This document shows, one piece after another, positions 16,737 to 25,326 of a stretch of DNA of 64,000 nucleotides. This DNA is from Hyphomonadaceae bacterium. Lineage in GTDB: Bacteria; Pseudomonadota; Alphaproteobacteria; Caulobacterales; Hyphomonadaceae. The position numbers were made by a program, and so were the translations under genes. The notes below the pieces were generated by a model that saw only the letters and a program-made list of their open reading frames with translations, was not told the origin of the DNA and did no database searches. The stretch lies in contig JANQQC010000016.1 in assembly GCA_028285145.1 (NCBI GenBank), positions 1 through 64,000 on the forward strand, given 5' to 3'. Numbering within the stretch: position 1 is the first letter of the stretch; every line of letters begins with the position of its first letter.

Positions 16737-17713
16737 GTACCACGCGGAGCCATTCCCGCAGCCATGTAAATCGCGTCAATCGCGGTCATGTTTGCGACGG
16801 CGTCTTCGCCACCCGTGATCTGCTGCGCGCGACCCGCGAGCACATCAGTCACATGATCAAGTTGGTGGTGGTAGGTGGTTGCTCCCTCGACCTTGAGCGT
16901 CTCGGTTTCGCCGTTTCGCGTAATGGAAATTTTGTGCCCATGATGGGGTGCAAGCGGGTTCAGTATAGACAGCGTTCCGTCCGTGCCCGTGAGGGTGAGG
17001 TGTGCTGAGAAGTCGGCATCCTCTGCCATGGAGCAGCTGATGTTTGCCGGGACGCCGCCCGGAAATTCAAGCTTTGCTGACATAACTGTATCGATGCCCG
17101 GCCGGTCCTGCCGAGCAGTCGCGGTTCGAATGATTGGTTCGCCTCCTGCGACAGTGCGAACCCAGTGAATCGGGTAGCAGCCAAGATCCATCAGTGCGCC
17201 ACCGCCGAGAGGAGCGGTGTGGCGTAGCTCACCCTCACGATAGGGGATGGCGACGTTGAAGGCTGCGTCCATTGAGCTGATTGTGCCGATCACACCGCTC
17301 TCCACGAGCTCCACCACGTGGCCAAAAGCTGGATGGAAGCGGTAATGGAAGGCTTCAATAAGGGGCAGGCCCGTCCGGGTGGCCGCATCTGTCATGGATC
17401 TCGCTTCGCCTGCATTCATGGCAAACGGCTTCTCACAGAGCACAGGCTTGCTGGCTTCAAGCGCGGCAATGGTCAAATCGGCATGCCTGACCGGCGGTAG
17501 CGCGTTGTAGATGAGGTCGACATCGTCACGACGGGCAAGTGCTTCATAGTCTGTCTCTACCGACGCGATGCCATGCTCATCGGCGAAGGCCCGTCCGCGC
17601 GCCGCGTCTCGGCAGGCGAGAGCGGTGATCTCGACCTCAGCACGGTCGTCTGCCGGGCCGATAATGGCGGGAGGTGCAATCTTCGCAGCTCCGAGCAATC
17701 CGATACGCAGCAT
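16733..17713 (-). CDS. Gfo/Idh/MocA-family oxidoreductase
   Basis: A 326-residue NAD(P)-dependent dehydrogenase. The Rossmann start is RIGLLGAAKIAP; the catalytic region has the family signature CEKPFAMNAGEA, and the C-terminal alpha/beta domain includes GGGALMDLGCYPIHW. Typical substrates are sugars, inositols or related polyols; none can be assigned. The gene stands alone, convergent with the M48 protease. Confidence 0.86.
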   Translation of the reverse strand: MLRIGLLGAAKIAPPAIIGPADDRAEVEITALACRDAARGRAFADEHGIASVETDYEALARRDDVDLIYNALPPVRHADLTIAALEASKPVLCEKPFAMNAGEARSMTDAATRTGLPLIEAFHYRFHPAFGHVVELVESGVIGTISSMDAAFNVAIPYREGELRHTAPLGGGALMDLGCYPIHWVRTVAGGEPIIRTATARQDRPGIDTVMSAKLEFPGGVPANISCSMAEDADFSAHLTLTGTDGTLSILNPLAPHHGHKISITRNGETETLKVEGATTYHHQLDHVTDVLAGRAQQITGGEDAVANMTAIDAIYMAAGMAPRGT

Positions 17714-17882
17714 GCGGTGTCCTTTCGCGAAACGTTAACAAAGCAAGGCGTTCTGTTTACCTCGCCCTAACAGAGATTCATCTTTTTGCCGGTGAAACAC
17801 CATGCCTTCGCCGCAAGGTTAAGGCCTCCTCAATGCCTCCAAGGTTTAATGAGGGCCTCGATTTTCTTAACCGGAGCGCGCC

Positions 17883-18308
17883 ATGTTCAACGACCTTATC
17901 CGTCACGTCGCAGGTGAAGCGGGCCTCTCGCAGGACAAGACCAAAGCCGCGCTCGGTATCATTCTCAACGCTGCAGACCGGCAGGGCTCGCCCTTTGCCG
18001 CTGCGCTGTTTGGCCAGCTGCCAGGCGCGCGGACCTATGCCGCGGAAACCGGGGCCCGCATTGGCGCGCCAACGGGCGCGGTGGCCCGCATGATCGAACG
18101 GACGCCGGGCGGCAAGCGCTTTGTGGCGTCTTCGATGATCCGGGAGCTGCATGCGATTGGTCTCGATCACAAGGAAGTCGGCTCGATCCTCCCGGCGGTT
18201 TCCACATATGCTGAGACGACGTTCCAGATCACTGGATTTGGCCACCTCGGAGACCTGTTGGGCTCCGACATGGATGCAGAGCAGGCCTTTTCCGCTGTTG
18301 CTGCCTAG
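17883..18308 (+). CDS. small helical protein, unknown function
   Basis: A 141-residue soluble, mostly helical protein. The opening (AGLSQDKTKAALGIILN) loosely resembles the helical DUF2267/DUF2780 type, but the match is too weak to name the family. Several TTAA sequences lie upstream, but none is spaced as a full CtrA site. An intrinsic terminator follows, so it is a monocistronic unit. Confidence 0.5.
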   Translation: MFNDLIRHVAGEAGLSQDKTKAALGIILNAADRQGSPFAAALFGQLPGARTYAAETGARIGAPTGAVARMIERTPGGKRFVASSMIRELHAIGLDHKEVGSILPAVSTYAETTFQITGFGHLGDLLGSDMDAEQAFSAVAA

Positions 18309-18333
18309 CGCACTCCGGACATAAAGACAGATC

Positions 18334-18360
18334 GGCCGCCCCACGGGCGGCCTTTTTCTT
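18334..18360 (+). terminator. intrinsic terminator
   Basis: The stem GGCCGCCC/GGGCGGCC with a CAC loop is followed by TTTTTCTT, 25 bases after the helical-protein stop. Confidence 0.9.
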
Positions 18361-18473
18361 GTGTCACGACAGACGCGCAATCCCGTGATCGAGTGTGATT
18401 GGCGCAATCGCTGCGGGTGTTCCATCTGGGGCGGGTCGAAACAATTCGTCGGAACATTTCCAAGGACAGACCC

Positions 18474-18902
18474 ATGACCAAATCATTCTTCGTCGCTGCG
18501 GCCCTCGCCATGACAACCCTCACCCCTGTCGCCACGATTGCGGCACCATCAGCTTACGCCATGGAGGCCGGCGCGCTTCCAAGTGGTGACTTCGTGCGCA
18601 AGCAAAAGCGCCTGAAAGGAGCCTACACTGTCGAGCAGCGCGGCGATCAAACCGTGATCGTGTTCTCCGAGGACTTTCGCGCGGCCCGCGGCCCGGATCT
18701 GAAGGTCTTCCTGTCACCCAAGACTATCGCCGATGTGGACGGCAACACAGCGGTTGACGGCTCAGTGCTGCTGGGTGAGCTCAGCTCCACGAAGGGTGCT
18801 CAGGAGTATATTTTGCCCGCTGGAGTGATCCTCTCGGACTTCAACAGCGTACTGGTTCATTGCGAGGCCTACTCCGTCCTTTGGGGCGGGAGCGACCTCT
18901 AA
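18474..18902 (+). CDS. exported DM13-domain protein
   Basis: A 142-residue protein with a signal peptide (about 1-27) and one DM13 domain. Visible DM13 features are LKVFLSPKT near the middle, VLLGELSSTKGAQEYILP, and the late VLVHCEAYSVLWG with its single conserved Cys. DM13 domains are proposed to act in redox or extracellular electron transfer; no partner gene is adjacent. ATG 18474 follows CAAGGACAGACCC, a leader that is repeated before the next gene. Confidence 0.8.
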   Translation: MTKSFFVAAALAMTTLTPVATIAAPSAYAMEAGALPSGDFVRKQKRLKGAYTVEQRGDQTVIVFSEDFRAARGPDLKVFLSPKTIADVDGNTAVDGSVLLGELSSTKGAQEYILPAGVILSDFNSVLVHCEAYSVLWGGSDL

Positions 18903-19032
18903 GTTTCAAGCTGAAGCTTCCTCCTAGAACTTCGCCGCGTCTCCTCCCCGGGACGCGGCACTTTTCTTTTGGGCATCTGGTGTTTGCGTAGGCGGCGGCC
19001 TAAGTTCCGCGCCGACAGACAAGGACAGACCC

Positions 19033-19362
19033 ATCGACAAGACAATTCCTTATTCCGCGCTCGACTGGACCGATACTGGTGCCAGCATAAAGGCGACGGG
19101 CGATCCGGACCCGGACCTGCTGGGGGCGCTGCTGACCCGTGTGGTGCGGGAAGAGGCGGCCAAGGCTGCCGGCGCGCAGGTTGAGCCGATCTCGGTGACG
19201 ATTGACGTGACCGGCCGCACACAGGCCGATGAGCCGGTCTCGTTCGCAGCGAACATTGACCGCAAGACCCGCACGATTGTGTTTGCAGGCGGGGAAGCCC
19301 GCACCGATGCAGCAACCGTGATGACGGCGACGGCGGTATATCGGATACTCACCGACACATAG
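19033..19362 (+). CDS. hot-dog thioesterase-like protein with apparent ATC start
   Basis: A 109-residue product if translation begins at ATC 19033. The sequence (TIPYSALDW near the start, then SVTIDVTGRT, VSFAANIDRKTRTIVFAGGEA, ATAVYRI) resembles one strand-helix-strand hot-dog unit of PaaI-like thioesterases. The 15 bases CAAGGACAGACCCAT (19020-19034) are identical to those before the DM13 gene, but the following base is C instead of G, giving ATC where ATG is expected. The next in-frame standard start (GTG 19138) would remove a third of the protein. Either a rare start codon, a mutated gene or a sequencing error explains this. The SDR gene follows after ten bases. Confidence 0.5.
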   Translation: MDKTIPYSALDWTDTGASIKATGDPDPDLLGALLTRVVREEAAKAAGAQVEPISVTIDVTGRTQADEPVSFAANIDRKTRTIVFAGGEARTDAATVMTATAVYRILTDT

Positions 19363-19372
19363 GAGCGCGCCA

Positions 19373-20044
19373 ATGGCGACCGTACTGATTACAGGCGCAA
19401 ATCGGGGCATCGGGCTCGCCTTGGCAAAAGCTTATGCGCGTGACGGGGATACGGTGATTGCGACCTGTCGATCGCCCGGCGAGGCTGACGAACTGCGCGC
19501 AACAGGTGCTGAAATCCATGAGTTGGAGGTGACCAGCCAAGCCTCTGTGAACGCACTTGTTGAAACGCTGGACGGGCGCGGGATTGATCTTCTGATTCAC
19601 AATGCAGGTGTCGGGGATCGGAGAGCGTTTGGCGATCTCGACTATGCGGACTTTGCGCGCGTTCTTGAGATCAACACGATCGCGCCCCTGCGGGTGATTG
19701 AGGCATTGTGGCCAAACGTAAAGGCTGGGAAGGGCCGCATGATCGCAGCGATGTCGAGCAAGATGGGCTCAATTGAGAGTACAAACAGCCATGGCGCTGT
19801 CGCTTACCGAACGTCCAAGGCCGGCCTCAACATTGCGCTTCGTAGCGCGGCGGTGCGGCTTGCCGAGGAGGGCATTACCCTGCTGGCGCTTCACCCGGGC
19901 TGGGTGAAAACCGATATGGGCGGGGCGCAGGCCCCCGTCTCGCCGGACGAGAGCGCGAGGGGTTTGAAGACAGTTATGGCGGAGGCTGGCGCTGCGGCTG
20001 AATTGCGCTTCTTCGATTATCTGGGCGAGACGCTGCCCTGGTAG
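19373..20044 (+). CDS. short-chain dehydrogenase/reductase (SDR)
   Basis: A 223-residue classical SDR: TGANRGIG nucleotide motif at 7-14, HNAGVG in the middle, and YRTSKAG as the catalytic Tyr-x3-Lys. It resembles C-factor/CsgA-like SDRs in length and in the IEALWPNVK region. The substrate is unknown. It lies ten bases behind the thioesterase-like gene, suggesting a two-gene operon. Confidence 0.87.
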   Translation: MATVLITGANRGIGLALAKAYARDGDTVIATCRSPGEADELRATGAEIHELEVTSQASVNALVETLDGRGIDLLIHNAGVGDRRAFGDLDYADFARVLEINTIAPLRVIEALWPNVKAGKGRMIAAMSSKMGSIESTNSHGAVAYRTSKAGLNIALRSAAVRLAEEGITLLALHPGWVKTDMGGAQAPVSPDESARGLKTVMAEAGAAAELRFFDYLGETLPW

Positions 20045-20050
20045 ATGTCT

Positions 20051-20089
20051 GAATAGAAAAGCCCTCCGCAAGCGGGGCTTGCGAAGGGC
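20051..20089 (-). terminator. minus-strand intrinsic terminator
   Basis: Thirteen-base arms GCCCTCCGCAAGC and GCTTGCGAAGGGC (one mismatch) with a GGG loop. Read leftward, the hairpin is followed by TTTTCTATTC; the rightward 3' side has no T run. It therefore ends a leftward transcript that would start in this gap. Confidence 0.7.
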
Positions 20090-20111
20090 CGCATCCGGCA
20101 TGGATCCACAG

Positions 20112-20183
20112 TTAGTGGCTCCTCCGGAATCCTCCTTTATCGGAGGCCGGCCCTAACCGGTTTGCGCCCTGAATCGAGATCAT
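20112..20183 (-). CDS. possible 23-residue small protein
   Basis: A very short frame beginning MISIQGANRLG, with GGAGG eight bases before the ATG (20192-20196) and an intrinsic terminator 22 bases downstream. No family is recognised. It could be a small protein, a leader peptide, or part of a small RNA whose terminator is what is actually seen. Coding status is unproven. Confidence 0.3.
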   Translation of the reverse strand: MISIQGANRLGPASDKGGFRRSH

Positions 20184-20244
20184 GATCGCCGCCTCCGATC
20201 GCGCCCGACAGCAGCCTGCCTGACGCCCCTCACGAGAATCCTGT

Positions 20245-20273
20245 CGCCTCTTGCGCGAAAAAGACAAGAGGCG
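20245..20273. repeat. perfect hairpin in intergenic region
   Basis: CGCCTCTTG and CAAGAGGCG are perfect 9-base arms around an 11-base A-rich loop. It may be part of a small RNA or of the leader of the minus-strand transcript. Confidence 0.4.
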
Positions 20274-20516
20274 TGCCGGGCGGGGCAAGGTGTGCCCGCG
20301 ATGATCGCTGAAGGAGGATGGTGCCGGACTTTCCAAGTTTTTCAGGTGCTTGCTGGCTCTAGCGTGGTGGTGCCGGGAGGCTAGTCCTGCACGCTAAATG
20401 ACGAAATGATAATGCGGTAGACGCCGGGCCCGCGTGTCGGAGACGTCATTTCGAATCAGGGATCCGCTGACGCAGACGCTTGACGAAGACGCCGGAGATA
20501 CGCCGAGTGTCGCTCG

Positions 20517-21581
20517 ATGTTGTTCCTGGATGCCCTTCTTCGATTCTCGGCGATTGCGCTTATGGCGCTCTTTGTTGTGTTCGCTGTCCGCGATGCCTGG
20601 TCAGTGCGCGCCGCGCGATGGGGCGTGTTCATGTGCATTTCGCTGGCGGCGATGCTGGCCACAACGACACCACCCGAGTTTGCGCTGCCGAACTGGGCTT
20701 ATGTGCCGCTACGCCTGATCGACATGATCAACATCGTGCTGGTCTGGATTTTCGGGCGGGCGCTGTTTGACGATGATTTCCGGGCCGGCTGGCTGGAGTG
20801 GGGCGCGCTCGCACTATACGCAATCTCGACGTTGCCTATGCGGCTGAAGGATTTCGGCCTGCATGACGAGCGACTGTTCTGGCTGGACGTATTCCAGGAC
20901 ACCGTCTCGTTCGCGATGTTTGCTAATCTCGTTTACATCGCGCTCCGCGGGCGGGCGGACGATCTCGTAGAGCCTCGCCGGCGCGCCCGGCTGATCTTCG
21001 CGCTGTTGATGGCGCTCGGGGCTGTCGTGTCGATTGTCGCTGAGAACCTGTTCTCGGCAAACCATGAGCCGCTGGTGTCTATGGCCCGGAGCGTGATCAT
21101 TCTTGCCATCGCCTGCTGGGGCCTCATCTGGCTGATGCGACTGCATCCCGAAATCCTGCGATTTGAGCCAGTCCCGGTCACGGCCCCAGCGCCGGCGGCC
21201 GGGATCGATCCTCGGGACGGGCCGGTCCATGGGCGGCTGGTGGAGATCATGGAAAGCGGGGCTTATGCCGAGCCCGGGCTGACGATTGGTGAACTGGCGA
21301 ACCGGCTGGCCGTGCCCGAGCATCAGCTGCGAGCGCTGATCAATGGCGGGCTTGGGTTTCGCAACTTCAGTGCATTCCTCAACAGTTACCGGATTGAGGC
21401 GGCAAAGACGGCGCTCGCCGACCCTGAACGGGCCCGCACGCCGGTGCTTACCATTGCGATGGATACCGGTTTTGGCTCACTTGCGCCGTTCAATCGCGCC
21501 TTCAAGGCGAGCGAGGGGATGACCCCATCCCAATTCAGGAAAACGGCGATCGAAAACCCGATCGATCCCGAAAAAGACTGA
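20517..21581 (+). CDS. membrane-bound AraC-family regulator
   Basis: A 354-residue protein. About seven hydrophobic helices fill residues 1-205, followed by a Pro/Ala linker and a C-terminal AraC double helix-turn-helix (LTIGELANRLAVPEHQLRALI and LTIAMDTGFGSLAPFNRAFK). The arrangement suggests a membrane sensor that binds DNA directly. The fatty-acid-hydroxylase-family gene lies 99 bases downstream on the same strand, and the most economical idea is that it controls that gene in response to a lipid or membrane signal. The ribosome site before ATG 20517 is weak. Confidence 0.82.
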   Translation: MLFLDALLRFSAIALMALFVVFAVRDAWSVRAARWGVFMCISLAAMLATTTPPEFALPNWAYVPLRLIDMINIVLVWIFGRALFDDDFRAGWLEWGALALYAISTLPMRLKDFGLHDERLFWLDVFQDTVSFAMFANLVYIALRGRADDLVEPRRRARLIFALLMALGAVVSIVAENLFSANHEPLVSMARSVIILAIACWGLIWLMRLHPEILRFEPVPVTAPAPAAGIDPRDGPVHGRLVEIMESGAYAEPGLTIGELANRLAVPEHQLRALINGGLGFRNFSAFLNSYRIEAAKTALADPERARTPVLTIAMDTGFGSLAPFNRAFKASEGMTPSQFRKTAIENPIDPEKD

Positions 21582-21602
21582 TCATTTCCGAAAAAGACTG
21601 AT
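21568..21602 (+). repeat. two 15-base direct repeats
   Basis: CCGAAAAAGACTGAT occurs at 21568-21582 and again at 21588-21602. The first copy includes the AraC stop codon; the second lies between that gene and the hydroxylase start. The 20-base period is two helical turns, which suits an AraC-type binding site, or it may be a recent tandem duplication. Confidence 0.55.
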
Positions 21603-21680
21603 GTGTTTCGAGATCGCGGAGCCTTTATGCCGCGGCTGTTCTTGTCTGGTGGCGTTCAAGACAAGCGAACGGAGCATAAA

Positions 21681-22490
21681 ATGGACGCGATACTGAACTG
21701 GCTGATCAATGACGTGCCTGCCAATGCATTGGCCGGACTTCAATTCGAGGCTACGCGCTATGCGACCGGCACGCTGGGCGTGTTTTTCGGCATCTGGATC
21801 TTTCTGGAGCCGTTGCTCAAATCCCGGAAAATCCGCAAGCCGACGCCGCGCCGGCGGCAGATCCAGATGGAGCTGTTCAACTCCTTCAAGACGATCTGCG
21901 TGTTCGTCGCCCTGGATATTGCGATTTTCGACGTCGCGCAGGCGGGCGTCTTCAAGAAGTATGATGATATCGCCGAGTATGGTCAGCTCTGGTACTGGCT
22001 ATCCATTCCCGTCGCCATCCTTCTGCACGACACCTATTTCTACTGGGCGCACCGGGCGATGCATCATCCCAAGCTGTTCAAGACCTTTCATCTTACCCAT
22101 CACCGCTCGCACAATCCGACGCCCTTCACGGCTTACTCCTTTGCCGTGGGCGAAGCGGTCGTGATGTATGCCTTCGTGCCGCTCATGATGCTGATTATGC
22201 CGATCCATGGCTCAGCGCTGGTCATCGTCCTCCTGATCATGATCTTCAAGAATGCGCTCGGGCATTGCGGGTATGAGCTGTTCCCACGGGGCACGACACA
22301 TCATCCGATCCTGAAGCATATGACCACAATCACCCATCACGACATGCATCATGAGCGGGCGAATGGGAATTACGGCTTTTACTTCACCTGGTGGGACAAG
22401 CTCATGGGCACCGAACACCCCGACTATGAAGCGCGCTTTGATGCGGTCACGGCGCGGCGCAGCCGGAAAATCGCCCCGCAAACAGCCTGA
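21681..22490 (+). CDS. sterol desaturase/fatty acid hydroxylase family protein
   Basis: A 269-residue integral membrane di-iron enzyme with His clusters HDTYFYWAHRAMHH, HLTHHRSHNP and HHDMHHE, and membrane helices around 25-45, 68-88, 150-190. The substrate is unknown. ATG 21681 is preceded by GGAGC at good spacing; an earlier GTG/ATG-like start lacks support. It follows the membrane AraC regulator and is likely its target. It is distinct in sequence from the family member at 4942-5709. Confidence 0.85.
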   Translation: MDAILNWLINDVPANALAGLQFEATRYATGTLGVFFGIWIFLEPLLKSRKIRKPTPRRRQIQMELFNSFKTICVFVALDIAIFDVAQAGVFKKYDDIAEYGQLWYWLSIPVAILLHDTYFYWAHRAMHHPKLFKTFHLTHHRSHNPTPFTAYSFAVGEAVVMYAFVPLMMLIMPIHGSALVIVLLIMIFKNALGHCGYELFPRGTTHHPILKHMTTITHHDMHHERANGNYGFYFTWWDKLMGTEHPDYEARFDAVTARRSRKIAPQTA

Positions 22491-22556
22491 ATAGGAGAGC
22501 ATCTTCTCACTCTCACTGGCCTCCGCGTTGCGGGGGCATTTCTTTTGAGGAATGGC

Positions 22557-23219
22557 CTAGCCGCGCTTTTTCATCACCATCTGGAAAATGTCGTCCATGG
22601 GGGATCCATCGCCATCGGCGTCGAGAAGCCGCCCCAGCATGCCCATTGTGCCGGTCTTGGCAGGTTCCGGTTCTGCGCGTGCCCCCATGGCAGCCCCAAG
22701 AAGGTCATTGAGGCCAAAGCCGCCTTTGACGGGCTCTGATGGTTGAGGGCGGGTCCCGCCGAGCATGCCCATGAGTTGGCCGGCGACGTCGGGGTCCTTG
22801 GTTTGCTTGGAGAGCGATCCCATGACCATGCTGGCGATCATTGGCAGCGCCATTTTGAGGATGTCGTCGCCAATACCGGTTTTCTGCGAGGCGGCGGAGG
22901 CGACCGAGCGGCTCATATCCTTGGAGCCGAGGAGGTGACCGAGAATGGCGTTGCCGTCTTCGATCGTTTCCCGCTGGCCGAGACGATCAGGCTCTTCGAG
23001 GTAGCGATCATGATGGCCATTGGCGAGAGCGCCCAGCAGAGCCTCGACCCCGCCGGGCTTTTGTGTGTTTGCCTGAAGACCTGCGGCAAGCGCTGGCAGG
23101 AGCGCCTTCAGGGCCGCGCCTGTCTGGTCTTCATTGAGGCCGAGTGTCTGGCCGAGTTGTTGTTTTGCCTGTCCGCCAGAAGCTGCGGCGATCATGTCCA
23201 TCAGATTCAGTCCGGCCAT
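22557..23219 (-). CDS. DUF937-family protein
   Basis: A 220-residue soluble protein rich in Ala, Gly, Met and Gln. The N-terminal part (AAASGGQAKQQLGQTLGL, LLPALAAGL, ALLGALANG) is the DUF937 pattern; the C-terminal Gly/Met-rich region repeats GxMGMLGRLLD-like units. DUF937 relatives are YidB-like; the role is unclear. Start 23219 is preferred over ATG 23225 because GGGAGA then has proper spacing. Confidence 0.75.
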   Translation of the reverse strand: MAGLNLMDMIAAASGGQAKQQLGQTLGLNEDQTGAALKALLPALAAGLQANTQKPGGVEALLGALANGHHDRYLEEPDRLGQRETIEDGNAILGHLLGSKDMSRSVASAASQKTGIGDDILKMALPMIASMVMGSLSKQTKDPDVAGQLMGMLGGTRPQPSEPVKGGFGLNDLLGAAMGARAEPEPAKTGTMGMLGRLLDADGDGSPMDDIFQMVMKKRG

Positions 23220-23331
23220 ATGCATGTCTCCCTTTTCTGGCCTGGAGCGTAAGGGGGGAAGGGCAAAAACAAAAGCGTTCGAGTTCAGTCTCTGATTGCA
23301 GCGAAGGCCGTGCGATGCCACATCGCTCTGC

Positions 23332-25179
23332 ATGTTCGGCTTTTTTGAACGCCGGCTTGAGCCATTCCCGGAAACGCGTATGGACGCGCCACCCGGACGA
23401 CTGGTCCCGTTTGTCCAGCATTATGTGAAAGATGCCTGGCCATGGCTGGCGGCGATGACGGTTCTGTCCGCGCTGCTTGGCGTCGGCGAAGTGTTGCTGT
23501 TCGGCTTTCTGGGCCAGCTGATAGACTGGATGTCGGCGACAAGCCCGGACGCCTTCTTTGTCGAGCACGGACTGCATCTCGTTTTAATGGCGATTGTGGT
23601 GATCCTTGCGCTGCCGCTCGGGCATTTGCTTTGGGGGCTCGTCGTTCATCAAGTGATGTATGGCAACCTGCCCATGAGTGCGCGCTGGCGGATGCACCGG
23701 CACCTGCTTGGCCAGTCGGTTGGCTTCTATGCCGATGAGTTCGCCGGGCGGGTTGGCGCGAAGCTTATGCAGACAGCGCTCGCCGTGCGCGAGGTCGTGA
23801 TCAAACTGCTGGATGTTTTCGTCTACACAGCCGTCTTTTTCATAACGATGATCGTGCTGGTCGCGAGCGCGGATTTGCGGCTCGCCGCGCCGCTGGCGCT
23901 CTGGCTGGTCGTCTATGCCGGACTGACCATCTACTACGTGCCGCGGCTGACGAAGATTTCGGAGACGCAGGCCGATGCTCGCTCCGCGATGACGGGCCGG
24001 ATCGTCGATAGCTATACGAACATCTCGACGGTGAAGCTGTTCTCTCATGCCGGACGCGAGGAGGCTTATGCGCGATCCAGCATGTGGGACTTCCTCGGCA
24101 CGGTGTATCACCAGTTCCGTCTGGTGACAGGTTTCTACGCGCTTGTGCATCTCAACAATGCGGTGTGCGTGCTCTCTGTTGCCGGAATCGGGATCTATTT
24201 CTGGATGAATGGTGCGGTAACGGCCGGGGCGATCGCGGTCGCGCTGGGCCTCGCGCTGCGGATCGTTGGCATGTCTCAATGGGTGATGTGGGAGGTGGCG
24301 GCGCTGTTTGAGAATATCGGCGTTGTCTATGACGGCATGTCGATGCTCTCCAAGCGCCGGGCCGTGATTGATGCGCCCGATGCCAAAGTGCTGAATGTGT
24401 CACGCGGATCGATCGCGTTCGAGGACGTGTCCTTCCATTATGGCAAGGGCGAAGGCGTGATCGACCAACTCGATATGAAGATCGGCGCAGGCGAGAAAGT
24501 CGGTCTTGTCGGCCGGTCGGGCGCAGGCAAGTCCACACTCGTGAACCTGCTGTTGCGATTCTACGATGTGGAAGAGGGGCGTATTCTCATTGACGGTCAT
24601 CCGATCCGAGAGGCGACGCAGGACTCCCTTCGTGCGCAGATCGGCATGGTGACACAGGACACTTCGCTGCTTCACCGGACCATTCGCGAGAACATCGCCT
24701 ATGGCCGGCCCGATGCCACCGAGGAAGAGATCCGCATCGCGGCGATCAAGGCGAATGCGCTGGAGTTCATCGAGTCGCTTGAAGATCAGGACGGACGCAG
24801 CGGCTTTGATGCGCATGTTGGTGAGCGCGGGGCGAAGCTGTCTGGCGGCCAGCGCCAGCGCATCGCCATTGCGCGCATCTTCCTGAAGGACGCGCCGATC
24901 CTCGTTCTGGACGAGGCGACCTCGGCGCTCGACTCCGAAGTGGAGGCGGCCATTCAGGAGAGCTTGTTTGATCTCATGCAGGGCAAGACTGTGATCTCCA
25001 TCGCGCACCGCCTGTCGACCATCGCTGCCATGGACCGCCTGATCGTTATGGATGAGGGACGAATCGTGGAGGAGGGCACTCATGATGCGCTCGTCGCGCA
25101 GGACGGCCTCTATGCCAGCCTGTGGGCCAGACAGTCCGGCGGCTTCATTGGAACAGCGGCAACTGCTGCGGCTGAGTAA
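23332..25179 (+). CDS. ABC exporter, fused permease-ATPase
   Basis: A 615-residue half-transporter with six membrane helices (about residues 35-320) followed by an ATPase domain. Walker A is GRSGAGKST, the signature LSGGQRQR, Walker B ILVLDEATSALD and the switch His is in AHRLST. As a homodimer it would export a lipid or drug; the lipid A/multidrug exporter group is the closest type. It is divergent from the DUF937 gene with a short shared upstream region. Confidence 0.92.
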   Translation: MFGFFERRLEPFPETRMDAPPGRLVPFVQHYVKDAWPWLAAMTVLSALLGVGEVLLFGFLGQLIDWMSATSPDAFFVEHGLHLVLMAIVVILALPLGHLLWGLVVHQVMYGNLPMSARWRMHRHLLGQSVGFYADEFAGRVGAKLMQTALAVREVVIKLLDVFVYTAVFFITMIVLVASADLRLAAPLALWLVVYAGLTIYYVPRLTKISETQADARSAMTGRIVDSYTNISTVKLFSHAGREEAYARSSMWDFLGTVYHQFRLVTGFYALVHLNNAVCVLSVAGIGIYFWMNGAVTAGAIAVALGLALRIVGMSQWVMWEVAALFENIGVVYDGMSMLSKRRAVIDAPDAKVLNVSRGSIAFEDVSFHYGKGEGVIDQLDMKIGAGEKVGLVGRSGAGKSTLVNLLLRFYDVEEGRILIDGHPIREATQDSLRAQIGMVTQDTSLLHRTIRENIAYGRPDATEEEIRIAAIKANALEFIESLEDQDGRSGFDAHVGERGAKLSGGQRQRIAIARIFLKDAPILVLDEATSALDSEVEAAIQESLFDLMQGKTVISIAHRLSTIAAMDRLIVMDEGRIVEEGTHDALVAQDGLYASLWARQSGGFIGTAATAAAE

Positions 25180-25326
25180 GTCGCTGTAATCGCTCAATTC
25201 TGGCGCCATCCCGCCATGAATCATCTGTCATATAGGCTCAGGCTGTAACATCAGCTGCAGTGTCGGTGTCCCTGTTCTCTGTCCGGCAACTGGCCTACAC
25301 AAAGATGGTGATGGAGGGGTGAGGGT

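Larger units (their letters stand above)
20045..20516. other. long intergenic region with minus-strand transcript signals
   Basis: 472 bases between the SDR and the AraC regulator. On the minus strand it contains a small reading frame with a good ribosome site (20112-20183) and an intrinsic terminator (20051-20089). Another perfect hairpin lies at 20245-20273. The last 100 bases should also carry the AraC gene promoter. Confidence 0.45.

Noticed and set aside
17714-17882. CtrA binding sites suggested by several TTAA
   Set aside because: The TTAA copies are not spaced by seven bases, so they are only half sites.
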